From positions 1 through 64,000 of the forward strand of contig CAJTRZ010000005.1 in assembly GCA_910578975.1 (NCBI GenBank): a stretch of DNA of 64,000 nt, read 5' to 3'. The position numbers and the translations under genes are program-made. Origin of the DNA: an uncultured Eubacterium sp. Its GTDB lineage: Bacteria > Bacillota > Clostridia > Lachnospirales > Lachnospiraceae. The notes beneath the pieces were generated by a model. It ran no database searches. It saw nothing but the letters and a program-made list of their open reading frames with translations, and was not told the origin of the DNA. Positions 1 through 9,746 of this stretch are shown piece after piece (the first letter of the stretch is position 1; every line of letters begins with the position of its first letter).

Positions 1-16
1 ATTATAATAATAATTA

Positions 17-45
17 TTGACAAAAGATAACTGAATAATTATAAT
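17..45 (+). promoter_or_regulatory. Consensus sigma-A promoter of the ABC importer operon
   Basis: A TTGACA box (17-22), a 17-base spacer and TATAAT (40-45) form an exact consensus promoter. It lies about 60 bases upstream of the lipoprotein start, which has a strong AAAAGGAGG ribosome binding site at 86-94. Confidence 0.8.
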
Positions 46-101
46 ATTTTTGTAAACTATATACATTATAAGAAAAAAGTTATGTAAAAGGAGGAAGTTG
101 C

Positions 102-1136
102 ATGAAAAAAAGAATGTTATTATTAATGGCAACAGTAGTTCTTGGGGCTGCTATGATGGCAGGATGTTCTGGAAAAGACAGCAAAGACGAAACAAAAGAG
201 GTTACAATAGGTGTACAGGATACAGACATCTCTGCAATTGTAGCAGACAACAAAGGGTATTTTGACAAGGTATTTAAAGAGGAAAATATCAATGCAAAAG
301 TAAAATTAGTTATGTTTGATGCGGGTCCGGCAATTATGGAGGCTTTTAGTGCTAATAGTCTGGATTTTGGATGTCTGGGAGATCAGCCTTGCATCTCAGC
401 AATTGCGACAGGATGTCCGGCAGAAATCATTGGAACATACAGAACACAGAAAACAGGTACAGCAGTCATTGCTAACAGAAATTCTAAAATTGAAAAGGTT
501 GAAGATTTAAAAGGAAAGAAAATAGGGTTGACTTTAGGAAGTAATGCAGAGCATTTGTTAAATATCGTTTTAGAAGATGCAGGATTAAGTCAGAAAGATG
601 TTGAGATTGTTGCATTAGAACAGGCAGATATGCTTTCAGTATTACAGACAGGAGATATTGATGCAGCGGCTGTATGGGAGCCAAGAATATCCCAGTCAAA
701 AGATTATGCGTTCAGATTGGCTGACGGTAAAGGATTATATGATAAAAATGGAAAACAAACAAAACAGGTTGAGTATAAATACTTCTGCAATCCATTTGCA
801 GCAAACACAGCATTTACAAGTGAAAACAAAGAAATTACAACAGCAGTATTAAAAGCTTTAGAAATGGGAGCAAAGTATACTGATGAAAATACAGAAGATG
901 CAATTAATATTATGGCAGATTATACAGGAGTAGATGCTAATGTGGCATCAGCATCTGTAAACTGTGAAGATAGAGATGTAAAAATTACAGATGAAAAGAT
1001 AGATGCTTTTAAAGCGACTGTAGAATTCTTGATTTCTTCAAATCAGTTTGACACATCTAGTGATGATTGTGTAATTAAATCCGCAGATGACATTACAAAA
1101 TATATTAATACATCTTACTATGATGCAATTAAATAG
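102..1136 (+). CDS. ABC transporter substrate-binding lipoprotein, SsuA/NrtA/TauA type
   Basis: This is the extracellular binding component of an ABC importer of the sulfonate/nitrate/taurine class. The N-terminus is a lipoprotein signal (basic MKKR, hydrophobic stretch, lipobox MAGC with the lipidated Cys at residue 22). The 344-residue length and the Type II periplasmic-binding fold with segments such as GKKIGLTLGSNAE and DIDAAAVWEPRI fit the NMT1/SsuA family. It is followed after 12 bases by its permease and then its ATPase. The substrate is not decided by the sequence; aliphatic sulfonates, nitrate or a thiamine precursor are all possible in this family. Confidence 0.88.
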   Translation: MKKRMLLLMATVVLGAAMMAGCSGKDSKDETKEVTIGVQDTDISAIVADNKGYFDKVFKEENINAKVKLVMFDAGPAIMEAFSANSLDFGCLGDQPCISAIATGCPAEIIGTYRTQKTGTAVIANRNSKIEKVEDLKGKKIGLTLGSNAEHLLNIVLEDAGLSQKDVEIVALEQADMLSVLQTGDIDAAAVWEPRISQSKDYAFRLADGKGLYDKNGKQTKQVEYKYFCNPFAANTAFTSENKEITTAVLKALEMGAKYTDENTEDAINIMADYTGVDANVASASVNCEDRDVKITDEKIDAFKATVEFLISSNQFDTSSDDCVIKSADDITKYINTSYYDAIK

Positions 1137-1148
1137 AGGTAAACAACG

Positions 1149-1934
1149 GTGAATAAAAAATACATTATTAAAAAAATATTCCTGAATATTATTACACCTG
1201 CTTTAATTCCGGTAATAGGAATTATAATCTGGCAGTTGTGCAGTGATGCAGGAATGATTAATTTGCGATTGTATCCTTCTCCAGATAAAATCTGGGATAC
1301 ATTTGTACAGTCCATTAGCAATGGAAGCTTGGGTGAAAACCTTTCAGTCAGTGTAAGAAGAGTTTTAATTGGATTTGTAATTGGAGGAAGCTGTGGACTT
1401 GTCTTGGGTATTATAACAGGATTATTTTCCTGGATTAATAAAGCTCTTAGTGCTATTGTAGGCGCCTTAAGACCGATTCCTATGGTAGCATGGATTCCAT
1501 TGTTTATTTTATGGCTTGGAATCGACGAGGCTCCTAAGATTGCAGTTATTACGGTTGGAAGTTTCTGGCCTATTTTGGTAAATACTTCTCAGGGAATTAA
1601 AAATGTTGACAATAAATATTTAGAAGTAGGACAGATACTTGAAAAAAACAAAATTCAGATATTGACAAAAATAATCTGGCCAGCATCATTGCCGTCAGTA
1701 TTTACCGGCATAAGACTTGGAATTAGTTCTGCGTGGAACTGTGTGGTTACAGCAGAAATGATTGCTGCATCTGCGGGTATCGGACATATGATTATGCAGG
1801 GAAGGCAGTATCATAATGTTGCACAGGTATTAGTTGGTGTTGCTGTTATAGGAGTAATTGGTCTGGTATTGGATTTGTTTCTTATATGGCTGGAAGATGT
1901 TATTTTGAAATGGAATGTGCAAGAAGGGAAATAA
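1149..1934 (+). CDS. ABC transporter permease, SsuC/TauC type
   Basis: This is the integral membrane permease of the importer encoded by the neighbouring genes. The 261-residue protein has about six hydrophobic segments and a BPD_transp_1 core. The cytoplasmic coupling loop, around residues 158-185 (EVGQILEKNKIQ ... WPASLPSVF), matches the EAA-like loop of SsuC/TauC proteins. It begins with GTG 12 bases after the lipoprotein stop, and the ATPase gene starts 6 bases after its own stop, so the three are co-transcribed. Confidence 0.88.
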   Translation: MNKKYIIKKIFLNIITPALIPVIGIIIWQLCSDAGMINLRLYPSPDKIWDTFVQSISNGSLGENLSVSVRRVLIGFVIGGSCGLVLGIITGLFSWINKALSAIVGALRPIPMVAWIPLFILWLGIDEAPKIAVITVGSFWPILVNTSQGIKNVDNKYLEVGQILEKNKIQILTKIIWPASLPSVFTGIRLGISSAWNCVVTAEMIAASAGIGHMIMQGRQYHNVAQVLVGVAVIGVIGLVLDLFLIWLEDVILKWNVQEGK

Positions 1935-1939
1935 GACTG

Positions 1940-2722
1940 ATGAGTGAGATGATAAATCAGGGGATTGGAGTTAAGATTAATAATGTAAGTAAAGATTTTC
2001 TTGTAGATAACGAAAAAATAAACGTATTAGATAATATTGATATGGATATTAAACCGGGTGAGTTTGTTAGTATTGTAGGTTCCAGCGGATGTGGAAAAAG
2101 TACATTGTTAAAAATGCTGGGCGGATTACAGACACCTAGTAAAGGAGAAATATACGTTGGTGACAGACTGGTTGAGAGGCCGAATGTTGAGGTCGGAATG
2201 ATTTTTCAGGAGTCCCGGTTATTTCCATGGCTGACTTTAGAAGAAAATATTGCATTTGGTATACATGAAAAACTACCTAAGGACGTGAAAGAACAGATGG
2301 TTCATGAGCATATACAGATGGTTGGATTGGAAGGGTTTGAAAAAGCTCTGCCAAAACAATTGTCTGGTGGAATGCAGCAGAGAGCAAGTATTGCAAGAAC
2401 ACTGATTAACAGGCCAAAGGTATTGTTGCTGGATGAACCTTTCGGAGCATTGGATGCATTGACTAGAATAACAATGCAGAATGAAATACTTAAAATATGG
2501 GAAAAGGAGAAGACAACAATGATTCTGGTAACCCATGATATAGATGAATCTATTTATCTGGGAGACAGAGTAATGGTGTTCTCCAGCAGACCTGGAAGGA
2601 TTAAGAGAATGATAGATGTGGATATCGAAAGACCTAGAAAAAGGAACAGTCAGAATTTTATGGAACTCCGCGAAGAAATTTATAGTGAATTTTTTGGAGA
2701 AATAAGTTATAATAAAGCATAA
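1940..2722 (+). CDS. ABC transporter ATP-binding protein, SsuB/TauB type
   Basis: This is the cytoplasmic ATPase that drives the importer. From the ATG at 1940 it has 260 residues, with Walker A GSSGCGKST near 47-55, signature LSGGMQQR at 141-148, Walker B LLLDEP at 162-167 and the switch histidine in VTHDIDE. The reading frame is open upstream to 1886, inside the permease gene, but AAGAAGGG at 1921-1928 correctly spaces the 1940 ATG, so that start is preferred. PFGALDALTR is typical of the nitrate/sulfonate ATPase subfamily. Confidence 0.9.
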   Translation: MSEMINQGIGVKINNVSKDFLVDNEKINVLDNIDMDIKPGEFVSIVGSSGCGKSTLLKMLGGLQTPSKGEIYVGDRLVERPNVEVGMIFQESRLFPWLTLEENIAFGIHEKLPKDVKEQMVHEHIQMVGLEGFEKALPKQLSGGMQQRASIARTLINRPKVLLLDEPFGALDALTRITMQNEILKIWEKEKTTMILVTHDIDESIYLGDRVMVFSSRPGRIKRMIDVDIERPRKRNSQNFMELREEIYSEFFGEISYNKA

Positions 2723-2749
2723 TATCAAAAAAAGGATTGTGAGGTTATT

Positions 2750-3700
2750 GTGAAACAGAACGAATTTTATTATATCAAAGAGGTTGCGAAGCATCATAGT
2801 TTTTCGAAAGCATCTAAGGCATTGGGAATATCTCAGCCGGCATTGAGTAATTATATTAAAAAGGTAGAGGAATCTTTGGGAGTATTACTATTTGATAGAA
2901 GTATTTCACCAATAGAGATTACGGAATTTGGAAAGATATATTTACAATATGCAGATGAGGTTATTTATGCAGGCGATAAGCTCAATAGTATTATGTCAGA
3001 CTTACTGAATTTAAAGAAAGGTGAACTGATTATTGGAAGTACTGCTAGTTTTTCTACAGGTTATCTTCCTGCACCAATCTCAATATTTCATAAGAATTAT
3101 CCTGGAATAAATCTTAAGATTATTGAGGGGAAGGTTCCTGAGGTTAGGGAACGGTGTTTAATTGGAGAGGTGGACATGTTCTTGTCAGATGCAGACATTG
3201 ACGATGAATTATTTGACAAAGAAATATTGTTCGACGAACGTATTATTATGGTTGTTCCGAAGGAACTGGAGATTAATGAAGAAATAAAAGATTACAGAGT
3301 TCCTTTAGAAGAAATTGTAAAAGGTAATCTGTCCGACAAAAAATATAAATCACTAAATCTAAAGGTTATGAAGGAACAGAAATTTATTCTGTTAAATGAA
3401 CAGCAGCATATCAGGCATATGGTTGACAGGATGTTTGAGAATGCCGGATTTCAGCCAAGTGTAGTGATGCAGGTTCCACAGACAATTACGGGGCTGGCTA
3501 TGAGTATGGCAGGGGTTGGAATTTCTTTTGTTGCCGAAAGTACAATTAAGTATAATAATTTGGAAGAACACCCATATTATTATAAAGTAGGCGGTGATAA
3601 AGAAGCTATCCGGACAATGTGTATTGCGTATAAGAAAGGGAAATATATACCAAACGCAGGACAGAAATTTATAGAAATTCTAAAAGAACAATTAGGATAA
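2750..3700 (+). CDS. LysR-family transcriptional regulator
   Basis: A 316-residue LysR regulator. The winged helix-turn-helix is at residues 1-60 (HHSFSKASKALGISQPALSN) and is followed by a substrate-binding effector domain. It uses a GTG start and lies 27 bases behind the importer ATPase in the same direction, so it probably controls or responds to the importer substrate. CysB/CysL-type regulators often accompany sulfonate importers; that link is inferred from context. Confidence 0.85.
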   Translation: MKQNEFYYIKEVAKHHSFSKASKALGISQPALSNYIKKVEESLGVLLFDRSISPIEITEFGKIYLQYADEVIYAGDKLNSIMSDLLNLKKGELIIGSTASFSTGYLPAPISIFHKNYPGINLKIIEGKVPEVRERCLIGEVDMFLSDADIDDELFDKEILFDERIIMVVPKELEINEEIKDYRVPLEEIVKGNLSDKKYKSLNLKVMKEQKFILLNEQQHIRHMVDRMFENAGFQPSVVMQVPQTITGLAMSMAGVGISFVAESTIKYNNLEEHPYYYKVGGDKEAIRTMCIAYKKGKYIPNAGQKFIEILKEQLG

Positions 3701-3724
3701 AGCGCACCAGCGGTGCGCTTTTTC
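3701..3724 (+). terminator. Intrinsic terminator after the LysR gene
   Basis: An 8-bp stem AGCGCACC/GGTGCGCT with a three-base loop is followed by a run of T. It starts at the base after the LysR stop codon and closes the importer operon. Confidence 0.9.
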
Positions 3725-3823
3725 TGCGTTTGTTTTATTGCACTAATACGGTGCTTATGTTAAAATAAAAAAGATTATGGGAACTTTTGCCCATTTACTT
3801 AAAACAGTATTGAGGTAATGAAA

Positions 3824-4261
3824 ATGCTAAACAATGAAAAAATCATATTAATGACAAAATTATCATTATACGAACAGAAAAATGAAAAGTCAGAAATAAA
3901 ATCCAGCAGATACTTTAAGAGCGATTATATGTTGATGAAAATGCTGGGTTCTTTTATAAGTGTTACTGTAGGATATTTGTTGTGTCTGGTGTTATGGATT
4001 ATATTTAGTGCAGACAAAATGATTGGGAATATGACTACTACAGGAAAGTTTGTTGGTTTGCTTGTTATACTTGTCATTATATATGTTGCACTGACTGTTA
4101 CATATATGATTTTCAGTTATGCATTTTATTCACATAGATTTCGAAAAATCAGAAGAAATTTAAAAGAGTATAATGGAGATTTGAAAACATTACATCGGAT
4201 TCAAGAGCAGGAATATGATGCAATTATTGATGAGTTAGAAGAGGGAGGCGAGGAAGCGTAA
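3824..4261 (+). CDS. Small membrane protein of unknown function, upstream of cdaA
   Basis: I do not recognise the family. From the ATG at 3824 the product has 145 residues, with two hydrophobic segments (around 40-62 and 75-102) and charged N- and C-terminal tails ending in an acidic helix. The frame also has an ATG at 3818, but the GAGG at 3812-3815 leaves only two bases before it and eight before 3824, so 3824 is preferred. The stop overlaps the next start (TAATG), so it is translationally coupled to the membrane gene that precedes cdaA, and an envelope role is inferred from that context only. Confidence 0.7.
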   Translation: MLNNEKIILMTKLSLYEQKNEKSEIKSSRYFKSDYMLMKMLGSFISVTVGYLLCLVLWIIFSADKMIGNMTTTGKFVGLLVILVIIYVALTVTYMIFSYAFYSHRFRKIRRNLKEYNGDLKTLHRIQEQEYDAIIDELEEGGEEA

Positions 4262-5223
4262 TGACAACTTTATTTGAATTTAGAGAAAAATTAAAAAATT
4301 TTTATGGGGCTCATGAAGTGATGTTGAGGCCAATCATTAAATTCCTTGCAGTGTTTGTATCATTGTTATTGATTAAAGCTAATATCGGATTTATGGGCCT
4401 TTTAAACTCATGGCTTATTATTCTTTCGTTATCAGTCATCAGCGCTTTTCTTCCATGGAATGTGGTTGCAGTGATTCTGTCAGCGGACATCTTGGCAAAT
4501 GTATTTTCTGTATCTGTTGAATTAGGTGGACTTATTTTACTTATAGTATTTATCTTGTTTTTATTGTTTTTTAGGTTTTCACCAAAACAGGGAGCACTTT
4601 TGGTATTTATACCGTTAGCGTTCTTTTTGAAAATACCATATGCAATACCAGTTGTTGTTGGTTTATTGTGGGCACCATATGCCATCATCCCGGTTATATT
4701 TGGAACAATTATCTATTTTATTATTTTCGTAATAGGAGAAAATACAGAACTTTTAACACGTATGTCTAACGGAAATATTAGCTCTGCCAGTGTCAATTCA
4801 ATTATTAATATGTTGAGTAATAATAATGAGATGATTTTGATTATTATTGCATTTGTAATAACGATTCTTGTTGTATATTTTATAAAGAGAATGTCTGTAG
4901 ATAATGCATGGACCATTGCTATATTTGCCGGAGGAATTTTAGAATTTGTCATTGTTCTTGTAGGTAATCTTATGCTAAAAACAGAAAGTTCCCTGCCAGA
5001 AATAATAATCGGCAATATTTTCTCTGTTATTGTGTCATTTGTGATTCATTTCTTTGTATTTTCTGTTGATTATTCAAGAACAGAGCATACGCAGTTTGAG
5101 GATGATGAATATTATTATTATGTGAAGGCTGTACCTAAAATTAATGTGACAGCTCCGGAAATGAATGTGAAAAGAATTAATGCTCAGAGAAGAAAGAAAA
5201 ACCAGAATAAGAAGATAAAGTAA
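4261..5223 (+). CDS. Polytopic membrane protein of unknown function, upstream of cdaA
   Basis: A 320-residue integral membrane protein with about eight to nine hydrophobic segments and a basic tail (residues about 300-320) after an acidic/Tyr-rich patch (EDDEYYYY). No family motif is recognised. It overlaps the previous stop by one base and ends 37 bases before the cdaA start. The conserved direction and tight packing suggest it is co-expressed with the c-di-AMP cyclase; a role as partner or regulator of CdaA is only inference. Confidence 0.72.
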   Translation: MTTLFEFREKLKNFYGAHEVMLRPIIKFLAVFVSLLLIKANIGFMGLLNSWLIILSLSVISAFLPWNVVAVILSADILANVFSVSVELGGLILLIVFILFLLFFRFSPKQGALLVFIPLAFFLKIPYAIPVVVGLLWAPYAIIPVIFGTIIYFIIFVIGENTELLTRMSNGNISSASVNSIINMLSNNNEMILIIIAFVITILVVYFIKRMSVDNAWTIAIFAGGILEFVIVLVGNLMLKTESSLPEIIIGNIFSVIVSFVIHFFVFSVDYSRTEHTQFEDDEYYYYVKAVPKINVTAPEMNVKRINAQRRKKNQNKKIK

Positions 5224-5260
5224 TTGTATATAGAGACAGGACTTAGAAAGGAGTGCAGGA

Positions 5261-6145
5261 TTGGGCGCAATATTTAGTTATGTTCAAGACTTTTTTGAAA
5301 AGTATTTAACAATACCGGACTTTTATATCAGCGATATTGTAGAAATTATTGTTATTGCCGTGTTAATTTATTATGTAATCTTATGGTTTAGAAAAAGCAG
5401 AGCATGGGCATTGCTGAAAGGTATATTGGTAATTGTTGTTTTTATGGTTATCGCATCGTTGTTTCATCTAACCACTCTTTTATGGATTATTAATAAGACA
5501 TTAAGTGCAGGAATTATAGCAATTGTGATTATTTTTCAGCCAGAACTACGAAGGGCTCTGGAGGAACTTGGAAAGAAAAATGTGGTTTTTAAGTTACTAA
5601 AGGTTGGAAATAATATAGAAGATGAGCGACTTAGTGATAAATCAATAGAAGAAATTATCAGAGCATGTTTGGAGATGGCAAAAGTTAAAACCGGAGCATT
5701 AATTGTGATTGCAAGAGATCATGATTTAAGCCAGTATAGTGAGACGGGAATTAGGATTGGAGCAAAAATCTCCAGTCAGTTATTAATTAATATTTTTGAG
5801 AAAAATACCCCGCTTCATGACGGAGCGGTTATTATTGAAAATGACAAGGTAGTTTCTGCTACCTGTTATCTTCCTTTGTCTGATAGTGTTTCACTTAGCA
5901 AAGATCTGGGTACAAGACATCGGGCAGGCCTTGGTATCAGTGAGGTGACAGATAGTATTGTTATTATTGTTTCAGAAGAAACCGGAAGCATATCTATTGC
6001 CAGAGATGGACACTTAATCAGGTATGCAGATGCGGCAGTATTAAAAAGTGAATTAATAAAAGCTCAGGCTAAGGTGGAAGTAAAACCTAAGAAACGATTT
6101 TGGAAAGGAAGGGAGCGCAATGAAAAAAGCGATAGCGAAGATTAA
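5261..6145 (+). CDS. cdaA: Membrane diadenylate cyclase CdaA (c-di-AMP synthase)
   Basis: Condenses two ATP into the second messenger c-di-AMP at the membrane. The 294-residue protein has three N-terminal transmembrane helices within about residues 20-95 and a DAC (DisA_N) domain after them. The two catalytic motifs are present: DGA at 187-189 (TPLHDGAVI) and RHR at 219-221 (GTRHRAGLG). The start is a TTG at 5261 with AAAGGAG seven bases upstream. The 3' end overlaps cdaR by 26 bases, as expected for the cdaA-cdaR pair; glmM, the usual third gene, is not present here. Confidence 0.95.
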   Translation: MGAIFSYVQDFFEKYLTIPDFYISDIVEIIVIAVLIYYVILWFRKSRAWALLKGILVIVVFMVIASLFHLTTLLWIINKTLSAGIIAIVIIFQPELRRALEELGKKNVVFKLLKVGNNIEDERLSDKSIEEIIRACLEMAKVKTGALIVIARDHDLSQYSETGIRIGAKISSQLLINIFEKNTPLHDGAVIIENDKVVSATCYLPLSDSVSLSKDLGTRHRAGLGISEVTDSIVIIVSEETGSISIARDGHLIRYADAAVLKSELIKAQAKVEVKPKKRFWKGRERNEKSDSED

Positions 6146-7355
6146 AGCTTCATTAACACATAATGTGGGCATTAAAATAGTTGCGTTAGTCGTTGCAGCT
6201 TTAATCTGGCTGACAGTTATCAATATGACGGACCCTGAGAAAACAGTGATGATATATGGTATTCCTGTGGAGATAACACATGAAGATGCTATAAGTGATA
6301 TGGAGATGGTTTATGAAGTCCGTTCGGATAAATATGTGAATATTACTATATCAGGTAAAAGGTCTGTAGTGAGTGGATTATCTGCGGATGACTTTAAAGC
6401 GACTGCTTCCTTAAAGGAATTGTCTAAAGTGAATTCTGTTCCAATAGAAGTTGTTGCAAAGCAGGGGTCCAAAGCAAGGAAAGTTACAATTGAAAAGCAG
6501 TCTGTACAGACATTAATGATTGAAGTAGAGCAGATAAAGAAGGAAAATTTTGATATACAGGTAGAATATAGTGGAAAAGCAGCAGCAGGGTTTGTACCAA
6601 GTAAGTATACATTATCAAAGAATAATGTTTCTATTACCGCACCAAATTCTATATTAAATAGTATTGACAGAGTTGTGGCAGAATGTGAACTAGAAGGCAA
6701 TAGTACTGATTTTACCAATAAATGCAGATTGCTTCTTTATGATTCGAAAGGAAATATTATCAGAACAAAACATGTAAAAATGTCCAGCCGACAGGTATAT
6801 GTTACAGTTCAGATTGATGAAGAGAAAGAAGTTCCAATTGAGATTGGCAATATTGGAAAGCCGGCAAAAGGATATGAAATTAAAAGTACGATTTTGTCTT
6901 TAGATAAAGTAAAATTAGTCGGAGATAATGAGGTATTAAACAACATTGACAGGATTTTATTAGAGAAAGATATAGATATTTCAAAAGCGAAAGACGAGTA
7001 TACAAAGACATTCGATTTGAAGAAATATATTCCTGCTGGGGTTACTATCAATGGGGAAACTACAGTAAAAATTGAGATTGAAATAGGGAAAATGGCTACA
7101 AAAAATTTTGAAATTAATGCTTCAGATATTGAAATAAAAAATCAGGGAGAAAATAAAATTAGGATAATGGATAATGTAAAAGTTACATTGCAAGGAGAGA
7201 ATGAAGTAATATCCAAGATTTCTTCCAAAGATATAAAAGCTAGTATTAATGTGGACAAGTTGGATAAAGGAGAACATTCTATTCCATTGAATCTGAAAGT
7301 TCCGGAAGGTACTATGGTTATGGAAGACGTGAATGTAAAAATAAAGATAAAATAA
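6120..7355 (+). CDS. cdaR: CdaA regulatory protein CdaR (YbbR-domain protein)
   Basis: A membrane-anchored regulator of diadenylate cyclase. One transmembrane helix (about 15-35, IKIVALVVAALIWL) is followed by about four extracellular YbbR repeats to residue 411, each a beta-rich unit of some 85 residues. The ATG at 6120 lies inside the 3' end of cdaA. In other Firmicutes CdaR binds CdaA and modulates its activity; the overlap supports the same partnership here. Confidence 0.9.
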   Translation: MKKAIAKIKASLTHNVGIKIVALVVAALIWLTVINMTDPEKTVMIYGIPVEITHEDAISDMEMVYEVRSDKYVNITISGKRSVVSGLSADDFKATASLKELSKVNSVPIEVVAKQGSKARKVTIEKQSVQTLMIEVEQIKKENFDIQVEYSGKAAAGFVPSKYTLSKNNVSITAPNSILNSIDRVVAECELEGNSTDFTNKCRLLLYDSKGNIIRTKHVKMSSRQVYVTVQIDEEKEVPIEIGNIGKPAKGYEIKSTILSLDKVKLVGDNEVLNNIDRILLEKDIDISKAKDEYTKTFDLKKYIPAGVTINGETTVKIEIEIGKMATKNFEINASDIEIKNQGENKIRIMDNVKVTLQGENEVISKISSKDIKASINVDKLDKGEHSIPLNLKVPEGTMVMEDVNVKIKIK

Positions 7356-7377
7356 TTTAAATATAGGAGGAATAAAT

Positions 7378-8394
7378 ATGCATACTATTTTAGTGACAGG
7401 AGGAGCCGGCTATATTGGAAGTCATACCTGTGTAGAATTATTGGAAGCAGGTTATGAAGTTGTCGTGGTTGATAATCTTTGTAATTCTTCAGAGGAATCT
7501 TTGCGAAGAGTAGAGAAAATTACGGGGAAACAGGTAAAGTTTTATGAGGCTGATATTGCAGATAAGACAAAAATGAGAAAAATTTTTGGAGAAAATGATA
7601 TTTTTGGAGTAATTCATTTTGCAGGGTTAAAGGCGGTAGGCGAGTCTGTGCAGAAACCTTTAGAATATTATCAGAATAATATATCAGGAACATTGAATAT
7701 GTGTGAAGTAATGAGAGAGCAGGGAGTAAAAAATATTATTTTTAGTTCTTCTGCTACAGTATATGGTGATCCTGAAACAGTACCGATTACAGAAGCATGT
7801 CCTAAGGGTCAGTGTACAAATCCTTATGGATGGACAAAGTCTATGTTAGAGCAGATGCTTACAGATATTCAGAAAGCAGATGAGGAATGGAATGTAATAC
7901 TTCTTCGTTATTTTAATCCAATCGGTGCTCATAAAAGTGGACTGATGGGTGAAGACCCAAATGGTATTCCAAATAATCTGATGCCGTATGTAATGAAGGT
8001 TGCTATTGGAGAACTTCCACATGTGAATGTTTTTGGTAATGATTATGCAACTCCTGATGGTACAGGAGTGAGAGATTATATTCATGTAGTGGATCTGGCG
8101 GTAGGACATGTAAAAGCGGTTCAGAAAATAGAAGAAAATCCGGGTGTAAAAGTTTATAACTTAGGAACGGGAAATGGATATAGTGTTTTAGATGTTATTA
8201 AAAATGTAAGCAAGGCTGTTGGAAAAGAAATTCCATATGTAATTGCTGAAAGAAGAGCCGGTGATATTGCAGAGTGTTATGCAGATGCTGCTCTGGCAAA
8301 AGAAGAATTGGGATGGGAAGCTGAGAATGGAATCAAGGAAATGTGTGAGGATTCCTGGAATTGGCAGAAGAATAATCCAAAGGGTTATAGATAA
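7378..8394 (+). CDS. galE: UDP-glucose 4-epimerase GalE
   Basis: Interconverts UDP-glucose and UDP-galactose, feeding galactose use and cell-surface polysaccharides. The 338-residue short-chain dehydrogenase-type protein has the NAD-binding GGAGYIG at 8-14, the Ser region FSSSATVYG near 120-130 and the catalytic YGWTK (Y150, K154). A GGAGG ribosome binding site precedes the ATG. It sits between cdaR and an LCP glycopolymer transferase, which suggests a cell-wall carbohydrate role. Confidence 0.95.
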   Translation: MHTILVTGGAGYIGSHTCVELLEAGYEVVVVDNLCNSSEESLRRVEKITGKQVKFYEADIADKTKMRKIFGENDIFGVIHFAGLKAVGESVQKPLEYYQNNISGTLNMCEVMREQGVKNIIFSSSATVYGDPETVPITEACPKGQCTNPYGWTKSMLEQMLTDIQKADEEWNVILLRYFNPIGAHKSGLMGEDPNGIPNNLMPYVMKVAIGELPHVNVFGNDYATPDGTGVRDYIHVVDLAVGHVKAVQKIEENPGVKVYNLGTGNGYSVLDVIKNVSKAVGKEIPYVIAERRAGDIAECYADAALAKEELGWEAENGIKEMCEDSWNWQKNNPKGYR

Positions 8395-8420
8395 ACGAAA
8401 ACGTATGATAGGAGAGAGCC

Positions 8421-9746
8421 GTGAGTTCAAAGAAGAAAACGAAGGAGCCTGGAAAACAGCTAAAGACAATCAAAAGATTAAAGAAAGTAACTACAGCAGT
8501 TGAAGTAATAGTTGGTGTATTCTTTATAATGGCAGCAGTTGTATTGTTTGTTCCGGGAGTTAAAACAGAATTAATCAAAGGAATGGCAGGTACTACTGTA
8601 GGACAGAAAATTATTTCGTGGTTTGGCAGTAAAGCCTATGCAGACAGTGTATTTGATAAGGAGTTTGATAATAAAAAGCTGAAAACAAATCAGTTAAAAT
8701 ACAATTATGCAGAAGAATATACGAACTTTGTTATGTTTGGGGTAGACTCCAGAGAGGGACAGGTCAATACCTCTAATAGTGATTCTATATTAATTGTCAG
8801 TATCCATAATACGAATGGTGAAGTTAAAATGGTGTCAGTATATAGAGACACTATGCTTGGAATATGCGATAGTGCAGGAACGATAAACCAGTATTTTAAG
8901 GTAAATTCTGCTTATTCTTATGGTGGCCCTGAAGGAGCTATTAATACATTAAATTTAAACTTAGATTTAGATTTAAAGGATTATGTCACTGTGAATTTTG
9001 GAGGAGTGGCAGAAATAATAAATAAACTGGGCGGAATTACAGTGAATCTTACTGATGATGAATTGCAACAGTTAAATCATCATTTGAAGAGTACAATTAG
9101 TTCTACAGGGGAATATGCACCTCCAGTCAAGTATAGCGGAAAGAACATTAAGTTAAATGGTATTCAGGCAACAACTTACTGTAGAATTCGTAAAGCTACA
9201 TTTTATGATCCGGTAACAGGTGATGCAATCAGCAATGACTTCGGCAGGGCAGCGCGTCAACGTTCCGTGATTATGAAACTGGTAGAGAAGGCTAAAAAGG
9301 CTAGCATCAGTGAACTTCAGGGAATGGTTGAGACAGTCTTGAATGGTAAAAATAAAAAGGGGAATATTATTTTAACTAGTTTTACTTTTGATGAGATTAT
9401 TAATCTCCTGCCTATCATATTTGACTTTCAGTTAAGCGGCAGTGAAGGATTTCCATCAAAATTAGAAACAGGAACATTCGATGGAGTGAGTTATGTTGTA
9501 GCAAGTGGATTAAGTGCTAATGTAACAAGACTTCATGAATATTTATATGGTGAAAAGGATTATCTGCCGACAGAAAATGTACGAGCTGTGGACAGTGCAA
9601 TTACAGCAAAAACAGGAATTAGTGAAAATTCTGCAGGATATAATCCTACAGAAATTGGAAAAAATAATGAAACACCTACAGAAGAAGTCACTACGCAGGA
9701 TATTAATTTTGATTATGATGACAAAGGAAAAAGTGATTTTTATTAA
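8421..9746 (+). CDS. LytR-CpsA-Psr (LCP) family glycopolymer transferase
   Basis: LCP proteins attach wall teichoic acid or capsular polymers from undecaprenyl carriers to peptidoglycan outside the membrane. The 441-residue product has a basic N-terminus, one transmembrane helix near residues 30-50 and an LCP domain with the expected Asp/Arg motifs (GVDSREGQ, VYRDTML, and the Arg-rich DFGRAARQRSVI). A GTG start at 8421 is preceded by AGGAGAG at 8409-8415. The tail is Thr/Glu/Asp-rich and probably disordered. Confidence 0.9.
   Translation: MSSKKKTKEPGKQLKTIKRLKKVTTAVEVIVGVFFIMAAVVLFVPGVKTELIKGMAGTTVGQKIISWFGSKAYADSVFDKEFDNKKLKTNQLKYNYAEEYTNFVMFGVDSREGQVNTSNSDSILIVSIHNTNGEVKMVSVYRDTMLGICDSAGTINQYFKVNSAYSYGGPEGAINTLNLNLDLDLKDYVTVNFGGVAEIINKLGGITVNLTDDELQQLNHHLKSTISSTGEYAPPVKYSGKNIKLNGIQATTYCRIRKATFYDPVTGDAISNDFGRAARQRSVIMKLVEKAKKASISELQGMVETVLNGKNKKGNIILTSFTFDEIINLLPIIFDFQLSGSEGFPSKLETGTFDGVSYVVASGLSANVTRLHEYLYGEKDYLPTENVRAVDSAITAKTGISENSAGYNPTEIGKNNETPTEEVTTQDINFDYDDKGKSDFY

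Noticed and set aside
2273..2797. A 174-codon minus-strand frame opposite the importer ATPase
   Set aside because: It is antisense to a gene with full ABC motifs, and its translation is Cys/His/Phe-rich noise.
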